A stretch of DNA of 47,866 nt. It comes from Clostridium sp. CAG:967. GTDB taxonomy: Bacteria > Cyanobacteriota > Vampirovibrionia > Gastranaerophilales > Gastranaerophilaceae. The translations under genes were made by a program, and so were the position numbers. Under the pieces are notes generated by a model. It saw only the letters and a list, made by a program, of their open reading frames with translations. It searched no databases and had not been told where the DNA came from. The stretch's first letter is position 1, and every line of letters begins with the position of its first letter. Location: positions 138,191 through 186,056 of the forward strand of contig HF991484.1 in NCBI GenBank assembly GCA_000433095.1. Direction: 5' to 3'. This document shows, piece after piece, positions 8,323 through 16,210 of this stretch.

Positions 8323-9033
8323 CTATGAACCGGATGAACTGTCAGCTGCAACCTGAAGCATTCTGTAACCGATACCTATATGAGTTTTTATATAATCTGA
8401 TGCATTTAATTTCTTTCGCAAATTTGTTACAAATACTCTTAATGACAACTGCGAATCACACCCGTTATCATCAAGCCATATTTCTTTTTTTATGTAATTA
8501 TGAGTTAAAACTTTGCCCAGATTTTTGGCAAGCAGACATAAAAGTTTATATTCAATTGCTGTCAGATGAATTTCTTTGTCTTCTACATATACACAGCCTT
8601 GAGCATAATCTATTCTTAAGCTGCCGTTAGTAAATACCGAAGATTGAATACTTTCTTCTCCCGAATAATTTTTACGTCTTAATGCAACCCTTATTCTTGC
8701 AAGAAGTTCTTCCGTATTAAACGGTTTTGTTAAATAATCGTCAGCTCCCGCATCTAAAGCTTCTATTTTATCGTCATTATCAATTCTTGCACTGACAACA
8801 ATAATAGGAACACAGGAGAATGAACGTACTTTTTTAATAACCTCTATACCGTCCATATCGGGCAGTCCTAAATCAAGGATTATCACATCAGGATTATATG
8901 ATGCAGCTTTTAATATTCCCTGTTCAGCATTAGAAGCGATTTGGAAGCTGTAATTGCTGATCTCAAGGGTAGTTGCCATTAGATTTTGTATCATTTTATC
9001 GTCTTCTATAACAAGAATTGTACCTTTATTCAT
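8323..9033 (-). CDS. OmpR/KdpE-family response regulator
   Basis: A receiver domain with the phospho-acceptor Asp in VIILDLGLPDMDG (about residue 53) and Lys in YLTKPFN (about 104) is followed by a winged-helix DNA-binding domain. That domain contains LTAIEYKLLCLLAKNLGKVLTHNYI. The 236-residue length is usual for KdpE. It overlaps the kinase gene by 8 bases, so the two form a pair. KdpE normally controls kdpFABC, which is not in this window, so the regulon here is open. Confidence 0.92.
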   Translation of the reverse strand: MNKGTILVIEDDKMIQNLMATTLEISNYSFQIASNAEQGILKAASYNPDVIILDLGLPDMDGIEVIKKVRSFSCVPIIVVSARIDNDDKIEALDAGADDYLTKPFNTEELLARIRVALRRKNYSGEESIQSSVFTNGSLRIDYAQGCVYVEDKEIHLTAIEYKLLCLLAKNLGKVLTHNYIKKEIWLDDNGCDSQLSLRVFVTNLRKKLNASDYIKTHIGIGYRMLQVAADSSSGS

Positions 9034-10906
9034 AAAATTCTCCTATCAATTTGAATGAAAAAATCGTACCTTTCGGCTTATTATCTTTAATTTCTATAAC
9101 ACCCCCATGCGCAGATACAACCGCCTTGCAAAGCGCCAGTCCCAGACCAAGCCCCCGCCTGCCGTCAGCTATAGAATTATTAACAGTATAAAACATATCA
9201 AAAATTTTCTTTTTATCTTCATCTTTTATACCGTTTCCTTCATCTGCTACGGAGATTTCGATATATCTGCCGACTGCTTTTGCACTGACTGTTACAGATG
9301 TTTTTACAGGTGAATATTTCATTGCATTATCAACCAGATTAAAAATTACCTGGGCAATAAGTTTTCCATCCATTTTGGCGCATAATGCTTCATCTTCTAT
9401 ATCAGTTTTAACATTAAAATCATCCTTTTTCCTTCCCAGATGCGACAATGCTTCAGATATAACATCTGCAACAAATTCTGTTTCTTTTTTAATTGTTATT
9501 TCTTCTCTGTCAAATCTTGTTATGGAAAGCAAATTCTCTACTAAGTTCAAAAGCCAGATAGAATCATCATAAATATCTGTATATATCTCAAGTTTTTTAT
9601 CATCTGATATTTTTGAAAAGTTTCTCATTAACAATTCTGCATAACCCGAAATTCCTGTTAACGGTGTCCTCAAATCATGTGAAATTGCCCTTAAAAGAGT
9701 AGAACGCAGCTCTTCCTGATTATTTTTTATAATAAGTTCATTTTTTAATTGTGATATAGCATCTTTTTCATAAGCCAGAGCAGATTCTCTCAACATGGCA
9801 ATTAAAAGACTTTTTTCAAACTCGCTTATTTCTTTATCTGCAATTTTTACGACTGCAAAAACTTTATTCATATTACTTACAGGCAGATAATATTCAGCCG
9901 ATTTAGAAAAATTCACGGTTGCAGCTCCTGCCTGCTTGTTATTCTTAAATACCCATTGTGCAATCTCATCATTATTACTCTCAGGAAGCAATTCAACGTT
10001 GCAATTCAAAAGTTTTATTAACTGTTCACGTGTAGTTTCGGTTATTTCTTTTTTACTTGAACATTGCTGAAGTTTTTGGCTCATTTCCAGCATAACCTCT
10101 GTTCTGTAAGCTTTTAAGGAAGAATTTTTCGCCTGTTCTTTGACTTTTTTGGCAACAGAACTTACAAGTAATGCAACAACAAACATTACAGCAAAAGTTA
10201 CCGAATAACCTGAATTATATGCTGTCAGTGACTTATACGGCACAATAAAGAAAAAATTAAAAATCATAACCGCAAGCAAAGATGAAATTATACTAAACAA
10301 CTTACTGTCAGTAATATAAGCTATCAAAACAACGCCAAGAATATAAACCATTATTATATTTGCTTCATTGATGTTCAGCATTCTGAAAACGAAGCTTATC
10401 AAAGTAACTAAAGTAAGAACAGCAAGAGATTTTATAATATCTTTAACAGAAATTTTCGGAAGACGGAATTGTTCGTTCTGCCCCTGTCCTATGTATAACT
10501 TCTGTGCTTTATCGGGAATTACATATATTTCAATATCAGGTGTAAGCCCTATAAGCTTATCAATAAAATTAGGCGGAGTAAAAAAACGGCTCGGCTTATA
10601 ACCGGAACGACCGATAATTATCTTTGTAACATTACCTGCCTTTGCATATTGGGAAACCTGATAAGCAATATCATCACCGCTTACCGTAACTATTTTGGCA
10701 CCATTTTGTCTGGCAAGCTGTGTATTATCATTTAATCTTTTTTTATTATCTTCTGTCAAAGGTCTGGATGTTTCTATATATAAAGCAGTAAAAGATGCAT
10801 TATAAACATTTGCCATTTCAGCAGCTGCTGTTATCACCTTCGGATTTGAAGGAGAACTTGATAAACAAACAAGAATATGCTCTTCTTTATTGGTATTCCC
10901 TAACAT
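9026..10906 (-). CDS. KdpD-like sensor histidine kinase lacking the N-terminal KdpD domain
   Basis: Domain order is a universal-stress-protein-like domain (about 9-135), four closely spaced membrane helices of the DUF4118 type (about 168-255), a GAF-like stretch, then HisKA with AISHDLRTPLTG (His near 407) and HATPase_c with GRRGLGLGLALCK. Full KdpD proteins have an additional cytosolic P-loop domain of about 200 residues at the N-terminus. It is absent here, and the ATG at 10906 starts directly at the Usp domain. Such short versions are known. No kdpFABC operon is nearby, so potassium sensing is not assured. Confidence 0.9.
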   Translation of the reverse strand: MLGNTNKEEHILVCLSSSPSNPKVITAAAEMANVYNASFTALYIETSRPLTEDNKKRLNDNTQLARQNGAKIVTVSGDDIAYQVSQYAKAGNVTKIIIGRSGYKPSRFFTPPNFIDKLIGLTPDIEIYVIPDKAQKLYIGQGQNEQFRLPKISVKDIIKSLAVLTLVTLISFVFRMLNINEANIIMVYILGVVLIAYITDSKLFSIISSLLAVMIFNFFFIVPYKSLTAYNSGYSVTFAVMFVVALLVSSVAKKVKEQAKNSSLKAYRTEVMLEMSQKLQQCSSKKEITETTREQLIKLLNCNVELLPESNNDEIAQWVFKNNKQAGAATVNFSKSAEYYLPVSNMNKVFAVVKIADKEISEFEKSLLIAMLRESALAYEKDAISQLKNELIIKNNQEELRSTLLRAISHDLRTPLTGISGYAELLMRNFSKISDDKKLEIYTDIYDDSIWLLNLVENLLSITRFDREEITIKKETEFVADVISEALSHLGRKKDDFNVKTDIEDEALCAKMDGKLIAQVIFNLVDNAMKYSPVKTSVTVSAKAVGRYIEISVADEGNGIKDEDKKKIFDMFYTVNNSIADGRRGLGLGLALCKAVVSAHGGVIEIKDNKPKGTIFSFKLIGEFYE

Positions 10907-10962
10907 AAATCAGATTTTATCATACATAATATCAAAATAGAATTAAGTTTTTTTATCCGGCG

Positions 10963-10980
10963 TTAAGATAGCATTAAGAT
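10963..10980. promoter_or_regulatory. Candidate OmpR/PhoB-type direct-repeat operator
   Basis: TTAAGAT occurs at 10963-10969 and again at 10974-10980, exactly 11 bases apart. That is the spacing used by winged-helix response regulators that bind head-to-tail on one DNA face. It lies between the divergent kinase gene and the membrane-protein gene at 11085, so either could be controlled by the adjacent regulator. This is inferred from spacing only. Confidence 0.4.
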
Positions 10981-11053
10981 TTAATTTTTGCTGTTGAAAT
11001 TAATTTCAAACGGAGTTTAAATATCCTTACAAATTGATTATCAGTTTTTTTAC

Positions 11054-11087
11054 AGGAGGAACTTTCTTTTAGAAAGTAAACAAAATG
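11054..11087 (+). promoter_or_regulatory. Distant ribosome-binding site brought close by a hairpin
   Basis: AGGAGGA (11054-11060) is 24 bases from the ATG at 11085, too far for normal initiation. Between them ACTTTCT (11061-11067) and AGAAAGT (11071-11077) form a perfect 7-bp hairpin with a TTT loop. Folding it out leaves 7 bases of spacing. Translation may therefore depend on the hairpin. Confidence 0.5.
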
Positions 11088-11783
11088 ACTTTAAGTGTTA
11101 ATAAAATAAATAATACAAATTTATCTCAATACAATAATAAAGCTGATACTTTAACAAAAACAGCTTCCGTTATCGGAAGCACTGCAGGTGTAGCAGCTGC
11201 ATTAGCAGTTATCTCAAGAAAACATGGAGTTAAAATTCCGGGTTCATTTATTAAAAAACCTAAGGAAACTCTTGATGTTTTCAAAAAACTTGAACTTAAA
11301 GAAGCTGATGTAATAAAAATAGCTTCATCATCAATCTTAGGCGGTTTTGCACTGGGCTCTGCCACTGATATAAAAAACATAAAAGCTAAAGCCAAAGAAG
11401 GCATTGTGCAATTAACCGGAAACTATATTATTCCTACATTGTTTGTAGGCGGAGGTATTAGATTAAACAAAACTCTAAATAAAAAATATAATTTCCCTCC
11501 AATTACAAAATCTATTCAGTTTGCTTTTGGTTTTGCAAGCTTAATAGCAGGCGTAATAGCAGGTAACAAGGTATCAAGAGTAATAAATGAAGAAGTCTTT
11601 AATGAAAATTCATACAGAAAGCTCACCTGGAAAGACTGGGCTGTTCAATTTGATAACGTTTGTCTTGTAACTTCAGTTTCAAATTCCGGCACTAAACTTG
11701 CTAAAGCAGCATCAAGAATAATCCCTGCTGCTCATATTATACCGGGTTATTTAACAGGAACCAGAAAGGATAACATACATTAA
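11085..11783 (+). CDS. Hypothetical membrane protein, 232 residues
   Basis: I recognise no family. The protein has three or four Gly/Ala-rich hydrophobic segments: SVIGSTAGVAAALAVIS (about 29-45), SSILGGFALGSA (about 86-97), IIPTLFVGGG (about 113-123) and FAFGFASLIAGVIAGNKVS (about 148-166). It lacks a cleavable signal peptide. Similar hydrophobic segments occur in the proteins at 15319 and 23372, which suggests a lineage-specific membrane-associated set. Its start depends on the unusual ribosome-binding arrangement at 11054-11087. A large-loop terminator follows. Confidence 0.75.
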   Translation: MTLSVNKINNTNLSQYNNKADTLTKTASVIGSTAGVAAALAVISRKHGVKIPGSFIKKPKETLDVFKKLELKEADVIKIASSSILGGFALGSATDIKNIKAKAKEGIVQLTGNYIIPTLFVGGGIRLNKTLNKKYNFPPITKSIQFAFGFASLIAGVIAGNKVSRVINEEVFNENSYRKLTWKDWAVQFDNVCLVTSVSNSGTKLAKAASRIIPAAHIIPGYLTGTRKDNIH

Positions 11784-11813
11784 TTATTTATTCACAACTA
11801 AATAATTTCTTTC

Positions 11814-11865
11814 CTGCTATTGGGGTAATTGCCGGCACTAAGGTAATATAGCAGGATTTTTTTTA
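11814..11865 (+). terminator. Intrinsic terminator with enlarged loop after the 11085 gene
   Basis: CCTGCTAT (11814-11821) pairs with ATAGCAGG (11849-11856) and is followed by A and eight T. The 27-base loop contains TTGCCGGCA. The terminator after rubredoxin (15224-15275) also has a large loop with TTGCCG. Confidence 0.7.
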
Positions 11866-11882
11866 ACTTTTTTTAACAATAA

Positions 11883-11911
11883 GCAATTTTTATTAAATAA
11901 AATACTTTATA
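11883..11911 (+). promoter_or_regulatory. GCAATTTTT-N14-TTTATA promoter, copy 1
   Basis: GCAATTTTT (11883-11891), 14 bases, then TTTATA (11906-11911), with 31 bases to the TTG start of the gene at 11943. Read as a sigma-70-like promoter it is GCAATT-17-TTTATA. The same element with the same spacing precedes the genes at 12713 and 17737. Confidence 0.6.
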
Positions 11912-11942
11912 TAATCAACAGGGGAAATACAAGGGGAAATAA

Positions 11943-12635
11943 TTGTTATTCAATTTCGGATTTAATTATTCGTATATGTCTGTTAATCCATGCATGTTTA
12001 ATCCATACATGAACTTTTTTATGCCTATGAATTATTTTCAAATATTTCCAATGCCGCTGCAAAATTCTATATGGCAGCAGGCAGATTATTACATTCCAAA
12101 ACTGGAAGATTCTCTCGTGATTAGTGAAGGTAAAAATACAGAGAGCTCAAAGTCCGTTTCAGCTGAAACAGAAATTCAAGAAGCAAAAAACACCGAAAAG
12201 AAGAAAGAAAAAATTATTATTAAAGGTGTTGAATACAACAAAAAGAACGGGGAAGCCTTAGCTCAAAGAGTTCTTGCCGGGCTTCCCGCAAAAGCAAGTG
12301 AACCGCTGTGTGCAAAATATGTAAAAGAAGCAGTAAGAGATACAGGCTTAGGAGATTATGTTAACGGCAACGGCGAGTACTGCAAGTATATTTTCAGAGC
12401 AAACCCGAATTTTAAAGAAGTCCGCTTAAAAGGCGATGAACTTTCCAAACTTCCAGCCGGCTGCATAATCGTATACGATGCTTACGAGCCTTGTACAGAT
12501 AAGAACGGCAAAACCGAGAACATAGGGGAGGACGGACATGTTCTTATTACTTTGGGCAACGGAAAAGGATGCAGTGACAGACTTGAAGATGATATTTTAA
12601 AATCCGACAGACTATATACATTTATACCTGTTTAA
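11943..12635 (+). CDS. Cys-His (NlpC/P60- or CHAP-like) protein
   Basis: The C-terminal half has LCAKYVKEAVRDTG (candidate nucleophile Cys near residue 121), LPAGCIIVYDAYEP and DGHVLITLGNG (candidate His near 200). This is the order seen in papain-fold peptidoglycan amidases and peptidases. The N-terminus is unusual, rich in Met, Phe, Tyr and Asn, and the linker is charged. No classical signal peptide is visible. The start is TTG, six bases after AAGGGG. The next gene has the same start type, promoter element and a related domain, so the two look like an old duplication. Catalysis is inferred from motifs. Confidence 0.65.
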   Translation: MLFNFGFNYSYMSVNPCMFNPYMNFFMPMNYFQIFPMPLQNSIWQQADYYIPKLEDSLVISEGKNTESSKSVSAETEIQEAKNTEKKKEKIIIKGVEYNKKNGEALAQRVLAGLPAKASEPLCAKYVKEAVRDTGLGDYVNGNGEYCKYIFRANPNFKEVRLKGDELSKLPAGCIIVYDAYEPCTDKNGKTENIGEDGHVLITLGNGKGCSDRLEDDILKSDRLYTFIPV

Positions 12636-12652
12636 AAAAGTTTACATTAAAG

Positions 12653-12681
12653 GCAATTTTTCACTTAAAAAATACTTTATA
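12653..12681 (+). promoter_or_regulatory. GCAATTTTT-N14-TTTATA promoter, copy 2
   Basis: GCAATTTTT (12653-12661), 14 bases, TTTATA (12676-12681), then 31 bases to the TTG start at 12713. The ten bases AATACTTTAT are identical to copy 1. Confidence 0.6.
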
Positions 12682-12712
12682 TCTATAGAGGAAATTTTAA
12701 GGGGATATTACG

Positions 12713-13360
12713 TTGAGTTTATTAAAGTTCAATTTAAATACCGGTAATACGAATTACCTGTACAGCTTTAACAGTAAGACAGGCAGCGGAGGTTTGAGTT
12801 CTTACGGCAGTACAGGGTTATTTAATTTGTATAATACTTTATATGCACCCCAAATATCAAATAAAAATACAATTTACAGAACAAATACCTCATACAGACT
12901 TAGCGGTAATATGGGAAAAGATATTGTTTCAAACGCAAAACAGTACATAGGATTCAATGAAGCAGACAATTCATACAAATTATTCACACAGGGCAGAAAT
13001 GAAGCCTGGTGTGCAGATTTCGTAACACATGTTGTAAAAGAGGCATACAAAAAAAATGGTAAATCAATTCCGTCAGGATTTGGTTCATCATCTGTTGAAG
13101 GCTTAAGACAATGGGGTAAAAATAACAACTGTTATCTGGACACAACAAATACTTCCAATAAGTCATCAGTTATCGCAAACAGCGTAAAACCCGGTGATGT
13201 AGTTATATTCAAAAACGGAATATCACACACAGGTGTGGTAGCAGAGGTAAACTCTGACGGAACATTTAAAACAATTGAAGGTAACACTTCTGACAAAGTT
13301 GCATATAGGAATTATAGTGCAAATGACAGCAAAATCAGCGGATTTGTTCAATTAGCTTAG
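12713..13360 (+). CDS. CHAP-domain amidase-like protein
   Basis: The CHAP domain spans about residues 68-213. WCADFVTHVVKEAYKKNG carries the nucleophile Cys (about 101), VKPGDVVIFKNGISHTGVVAEV carries the His (about 168), and FKTIEGNTS carries the third polar position (about 187). CHAP proteins hydrolyse peptidoglycan amide bonds. The N-terminal 65 residues are Asn/Ser/Gly-rich without a clear signal peptide. The start is TTG after AAGGGG and eight bases. It overlaps the convergent coaE by 26 bases. It probably acts on the cell's own wall or on that of neighbours; which one cannot be decided from sequence. Confidence 0.8.
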   Translation: MSLLKFNLNTGNTNYLYSFNSKTGSGGLSSYGSTGLFNLYNTLYAPQISNKNTIYRTNTSYRLSGNMGKDIVSNAKQYIGFNEADNSYKLFTQGRNEAWCADFVTHVVKEAYKKNGKSIPSGFGSSSVEGLRQWGKNNNCYLDTTNTSNKSSVIANSVKPGDVVIFKNGISHTGVVAEVNSDGTFKTIEGNTSDKVAYRNYSANDSKISGFVQLA

Positions 13361-13910
13361 CAACTTGACCTTCCAGCCCGGAAAGATTTCCGTTATTATT
13401 TACCAGATAATCACTCAACTTAACTTTTTCGTCCTGCGGCATCTGTGAATTTATACGGGCTTTTGCATGCTCCAACGTATAACTGTTGCGCTTCAAAAGC
13501 CTTTCAAGACGTATATCATCATCTGTATAAACAAAAATGATTTTATCAAATAAATTTTCCATTTTTGCTTCAAATAATAAAGGTATACCAACAAAAAGCA
13601 GTTCTTCAGATTTATTCTCTTCAAAAAATTTCTTAATAACCTCTGCGATTTGAGGATGCATAATTGAAGCTATCAATAGCCTTGCAGGTTCATCGGAAAA
13701 TATGAGCTGTGCAACTTTATACCTTGAAAACTCACCGTTTTCAAATACATCATAGTCCTTAAAAGCATCGTACAAAGTTTTATTGTTTACTGTCAGAATA
13801 TCCCTTGACACGTCATCCGTATCAAGAACTTTGTACCCTTGTTTTTCAAGAATTTTTTGAACGGTAGTTTTTCCTGATGCAATATTTCCTGAAACCGCTA
13901 TTCTTTTCAT
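13335..13910 (-). CDS. coaE: Dephospho-CoA kinase
   Basis: CoaE phosphorylates dephospho-CoA at the 3' hydroxyl, the last step of coenzyme A synthesis. The Walker A motif is GNIASGKTT at residues 8-16, followed by VLDTDDVSRDIL. LLFVGIPLLFEAKMENLFDKIIFV and RLLKRNSYTLEHAKARINSQMP are the conserved lid and base-binding regions. The 191 residues are typical. It overlaps the upstream pseudouridine synthase by 4 bases as the last gene of a three-gene operon. Confidence 0.95.
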   Translation of the reverse strand: MKRIAVSGNIASGKTTVQKILEKQGYKVLDTDDVSRDILTVNNKTLYDAFKDYDVFENGEFSRYKVAQLIFSDEPARLLIASIMHPQIAEVIKKFFEENKSEELLFVGIPLLFEAKMENLFDKIIFVYTDDDIRLERLLKRNSYTLEHAKARINSQMPQDEKVKLSDYLVNNNGNLSGLEGQVAKLIEQIR

Positions 13911-14638
13911 TGCTTTGAAATCCTGTTTAAAAAGTTTTTCAATTCTCTAATCTGAATAGGTTTTATTGGCTTAAATTCACCACGTTTTAACCCGTCTAAA
14001 GTTAAAGTTGCATGCTGAATACGTTTTAATGTTTTAACTTCATAACCGAAATGTTCAAACATTTTTCTTATTTGTCTGTTCAATCCTTGATATAAAGTTA
14101 TTCGCATCACAGTATGTTTGTTATCCATTTCAATAACCTGAATATCAGCATATGCAGTTTTATCCGGTTCGATTTCAATACCGTTAGCCATTTGTTCAAG
14201 CTCATGCTTATGAACTCTTGAATCAACTGAAACGAGATAAATTTTAGGAACTTTAACAGACGGATGCGTAAGTTCATTAATTAAGTCGCCGTCATTTGTC
14301 AAAATTAACAGCCCCGTAGAATCCTTATCAAGACGTCCTACGGGTTTCAACCCGAGAAGATTTTCGGGAAGCAAATCATAAATTGTCTTTCTCCCTTTTT
14401 CATCATCCGCAGTTGTTATATAACCGGCAGGTTTATAAAATCTGTAATACTCGTGTTTGGCAGGTCTGATAAGTTTTTGGTTAATAAATACTTTATCCTT
14501 TGGCTGAACAAGGTAGCCAAGCTCTTTTACTATTTTTCCGTTAACATTCACAGACCCCTGTTCAATAAGCTCATCAGCTTTTCTTCTGGAACAAAGACCT
14601 GAAGATGCAATATATTTATTTAAACGGATACCTGACAT
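13907..14638 (-). CDS. RsuA/RluB-family 16S/23S rRNA pseudouridine synthase
   Basis: An N-terminal S4 RNA-binding domain (RLNKYIASSGLCSRRKADELIEQGSV) precedes the catalytic domain. The active Asp is in GRLDKDSTGLLILTNDGDL, near residue 103. The 243-residue length and the motif fit RluB or RsuA; the exact rRNA site cannot be assigned from sequence alone. AAGGAG lies 8 bases before the ATG at 14638. It overlaps ybgC by 19 bases and coaE by 4. Confidence 0.93.
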   Translation of the reverse strand: MSGIRLNKYIASSGLCSRRKADELIEQGSVNVNGKIVKELGYLVQPKDKVFINQKLIRPAKHEYYRFYKPAGYITTADDEKGRKTIYDLLPENLLGLKPVGRLDKDSTGLLILTNDGDLINELTHPSVKVPKIYLVSVDSRVHKHELEQMANGIEIEPDKTAYADIQVIEMDNKHTVMRITLYQGLNRQIRKMFEHFGYEVKTLKRIQHATLTLDGLKRGEFKPIKPIQIRELKNFLNRISKQ

Positions 14639-15045
14639 AAATCCAGCTCCTTTTCAAAAATATCAGCCAAAACATCGGGCATTCTTCTATAAAGTTTTCC
14701 TTCATTGGAAATCGCTACAACATCAACTTCGGCTTCGATAAATGTTTTGCCTGTTTCTTTGGATTTGATAACCTGCTTAAAGGTAACCGAAAGACTATTG
14801 AATTTTTCTATCCAAGTTTCAATAATTAAGTTGTCATTAAGTTTTGCAGATGACTTATATCTGACATTTAAATTAACAACCGGCAGGACAATATCTTGTG
14901 CTTTAAGGTCAATAAGGTTAAAGCCTTTCATCTCACACCACTCTACACGTCCCATTTCCAGCCACCTTAAGTAAGAACCGTGCCACACAACGCCGTAAGC
15001 ATCTGTATCAGAATAAAAAACTTTTTGTTCAAATATATGTTTCAT
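14620..15045 (-). CDS. YbgC/FadM-family acyl-CoA thioesterase
   Basis: This is a hotdog-fold thioesterase of 141 residues. The signature YSDTDAYGVVWHGSYLRWLEMGRVEW contains the catalytic Asp and the conserved His. The substrate is probably a short-chain or aromatic acyl-CoA; in proteobacteria YbgC sits with tol-pal, which is not the case here. A TATAAT at 15052-15057 ends only six bases before the ATG and no ribosome-binding site is visible, so the mRNA may be leaderless. It is the first gene of the ybgC-rsuA-coaE operon. Confidence 0.9.
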   Translation of the reverse strand: MKHIFEQKVFYSDTDAYGVVWHGSYLRWLEMGRVEWCEMKGFNLIDLKAQDIVLPVVNLNVRYKSSAKLNDNLIIETWIEKFNSLSVTFKQVIKSKETGKTFIEAEVDVVAISNEGKLYRRMPDVLADIFEKELDLCQVSV

Positions 15046-15076
15046 AGATTAATTATAACACAAAAGGAGATAAAAA

Positions 15077-15211
15077 ATGAGATATAAATGTGATGTTTGT
15101 GAATGGATTTTTGACGAAGAAAAAGAAGGTACAAAATTTGAAGATCTTGCTGATGATTGGACTTGTCCAATATGCGGTGCCGACAAAGATATGTTCAGCA
15201 AAATTGATTAA
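15077..15211 (+). CDS. Rubredoxin
   Basis: This 44-residue protein carries two metal-binding knuckles, CDVC at residues 5-8 and CPIC at 32-35. Together they give the four Cys ligands of the single iron in rubredoxin, followed by GADKD. Spacing and length are somewhat shorter than the usual 52-54 residues. AAAAGGAG precedes the ATG by 7 bases. It is probably an electron carrier for oxygen or peroxide detoxification in an anaerobe, though no partner oxidoreductase is nearby. It is divergent from ybgC with only 31 bases between. Confidence 0.92.
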   Translation: MRYKCDVCEWIFDEEKEGTKFEDLADDWTCPICGADKDMFSKID

Positions 15212-15223
15212 TTTCTTCAGAAT

Positions 15224-15275
15224 ATAATGGCGGGTGTGTTTGCCGAATTCCCGTATAGCCCGCTATTATTTTCTT
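15224..15275 (+). terminator. Intrinsic terminator with enlarged loop after rubredoxin
   Basis: ATAATGGCGGG (15224-15234) pairs with CCCGCTATTAT (15259-15269), with one G-U, and TTTTCTT follows. The 24-base loop contains TTTGCCG, resembling the loop of the terminator at 11814. Confidence 0.65.
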
Positions 15276-15284
15276 AACATTATG

Positions 15285-15312
15285 GCAATTTTACATCTTT
15301 TCATGTTTTATA
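15285..15312 (+). promoter_or_regulatory. Variant of the GCAATTTT/TTTATA promoter, copy 3
   Basis: GCAATTTTA (15285-15293) is followed after 13 bases by TTTATA (15307-15312). The spacing is one base shorter than in the other three copies and the distance to the annotated GTG start is only six bases, so this copy is weaker support. If used, the mRNA would be essentially leaderless. Confidence 0.35.
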
Positions 15313-15318
15313 GAAAAC

Positions 15319-16131
15319 GTGAACGGTTTAAGTAGTATAAAAGCAGATTATAATAAAAATTCAAATTATTATTTGGTACCGAATAATAATGCTCCCGTGC
15401 GCCCGGTTAAAAACCGACAGGAGCCTCAAACGCCTGATGCTGCAAGGACTGCTGCATCAGCAGGTATTTTGCAGGCATTTGCATTATTTCTACATAAAGC
15501 CTCTGAATACTGCGGCAACGAGCTTATGAAAGGCGAAGAATTTACTAATGAAACAGACGTAAAAAAAGTCGCAGAAAATATGGTTAAGAAAAATAAGCTT
15601 AATGTAAAAGTTGATTTTATTGATAAATATAATATAAAGAATTATTCAAAAGATATTCAAGAAGCTTTAGGTCCGGTGGCAAGAGGAGAAAATGCATTCT
15701 ATTCAGATAACTGCAAACTTGCGGTTGCTCCAAAATCAAAACCTTCACTGATACTTCACGAACTGGGGCATGCCATAAATGCCCATAAAGGAAAATTTCT
15801 GAAACTGCTTCAAAAATCACGTATGTATGTTTCAGCCGTTCCGACAGCATTACTTGTGCTTAACGGATTATTTAAACGAAAAGATGACAAGCCGAACTTT
15901 ATAGAACGCAATGCCGGAGTAATCGGATTTGCATCATTCCTGCCTACAATTGCAGAAGAAGGACTTGCCTCAATAAGAGGAGTTAAAGCAGCGAAAGCAA
16001 CTCTGGGAAAATCCGTAAACTTAAGTCCGTTAAGACGTAACTATTTATTTGCGTGGTTGACGTATGTAATTGCAGGCTTAGGACTTGGAGTAGCTGCAAA
16101 ACAGGCAATTATAGAAAGTAAAAAGCAATAA
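15319..16131 (+). CDS. HExxH zincin-like membrane protein, 270 residues
   Basis: The motif LILHELGHAINAHKGK (about residues 146-161) is a zinc-metalloprotease HExxH. IAEEGLASIRG about 60 residues later could supply the third ligand as in gluzincins. Two hydrophobic segments are present, YVSAVPTALLVLNGLF (about 174-189) and YLFAWLTYVIAGLGLGVAA (about 242-260). The protease would be membrane-associated. No signal peptide is visible. The start is uncertain: the GTG at 15319 is the only early candidate in frame and has no ribosome-binding site. Protease activity is inferred from the motif. The gene at 16423-17737 on the other side of tRNA-Pro also encodes an HExxH protein. Confidence 0.7.
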   Translation: MNGLSSIKADYNKNSNYYLVPNNNAPVRPVKNRQEPQTPDAARTAASAGILQAFALFLHKASEYCGNELMKGEEFTNETDVKKVAENMVKKNKLNVKVDFIDKYNIKNYSKDIQEALGPVARGENAFYSDNCKLAVAPKSKPSLILHELGHAINAHKGKFLKLLQKSRMYVSAVPTALLVLNGLFKRKDDKPNFIERNAGVIGFASFLPTIAEEGLASIRGVKAAKATLGKSVNLSPLRRNYLFAWLTYVIAGLGLGVAAKQAIIESKKQ

Positions 16132-16150
16132 AAAATTTTTATAAAAGCCC

Positions 16151-16179
16151 TTGACGTTTAAAAATGTTTATTTTAGAAT
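16151..16179 (+). promoter_or_regulatory. Promoter for the tRNA-Pro unit
   Basis: TTGACG (16151-16156) and TAGAAT (16174-16179) are 17 bases apart, closely matching the tRNA-Leu promoter. The transcript would include the structured element at 16211-16301 before the tRNA. Confidence 0.65.
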
Positions 16180-16210
16180 AAAACTTGTCGCCTATAAGTG
16201 ACATACACCT

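Noticed and set aside
8286..8630. ORF antisense to the response regulator gene
   Set aside because: It is a shadow frame of the KdpE-like gene with no start signals.
8323..10906. Calling the pair kdpE and kdpD outright
   Set aside because: The kinase lacks the N-terminal KdpD domain and there is no pump operon nearby, so gene symbols were left empty.
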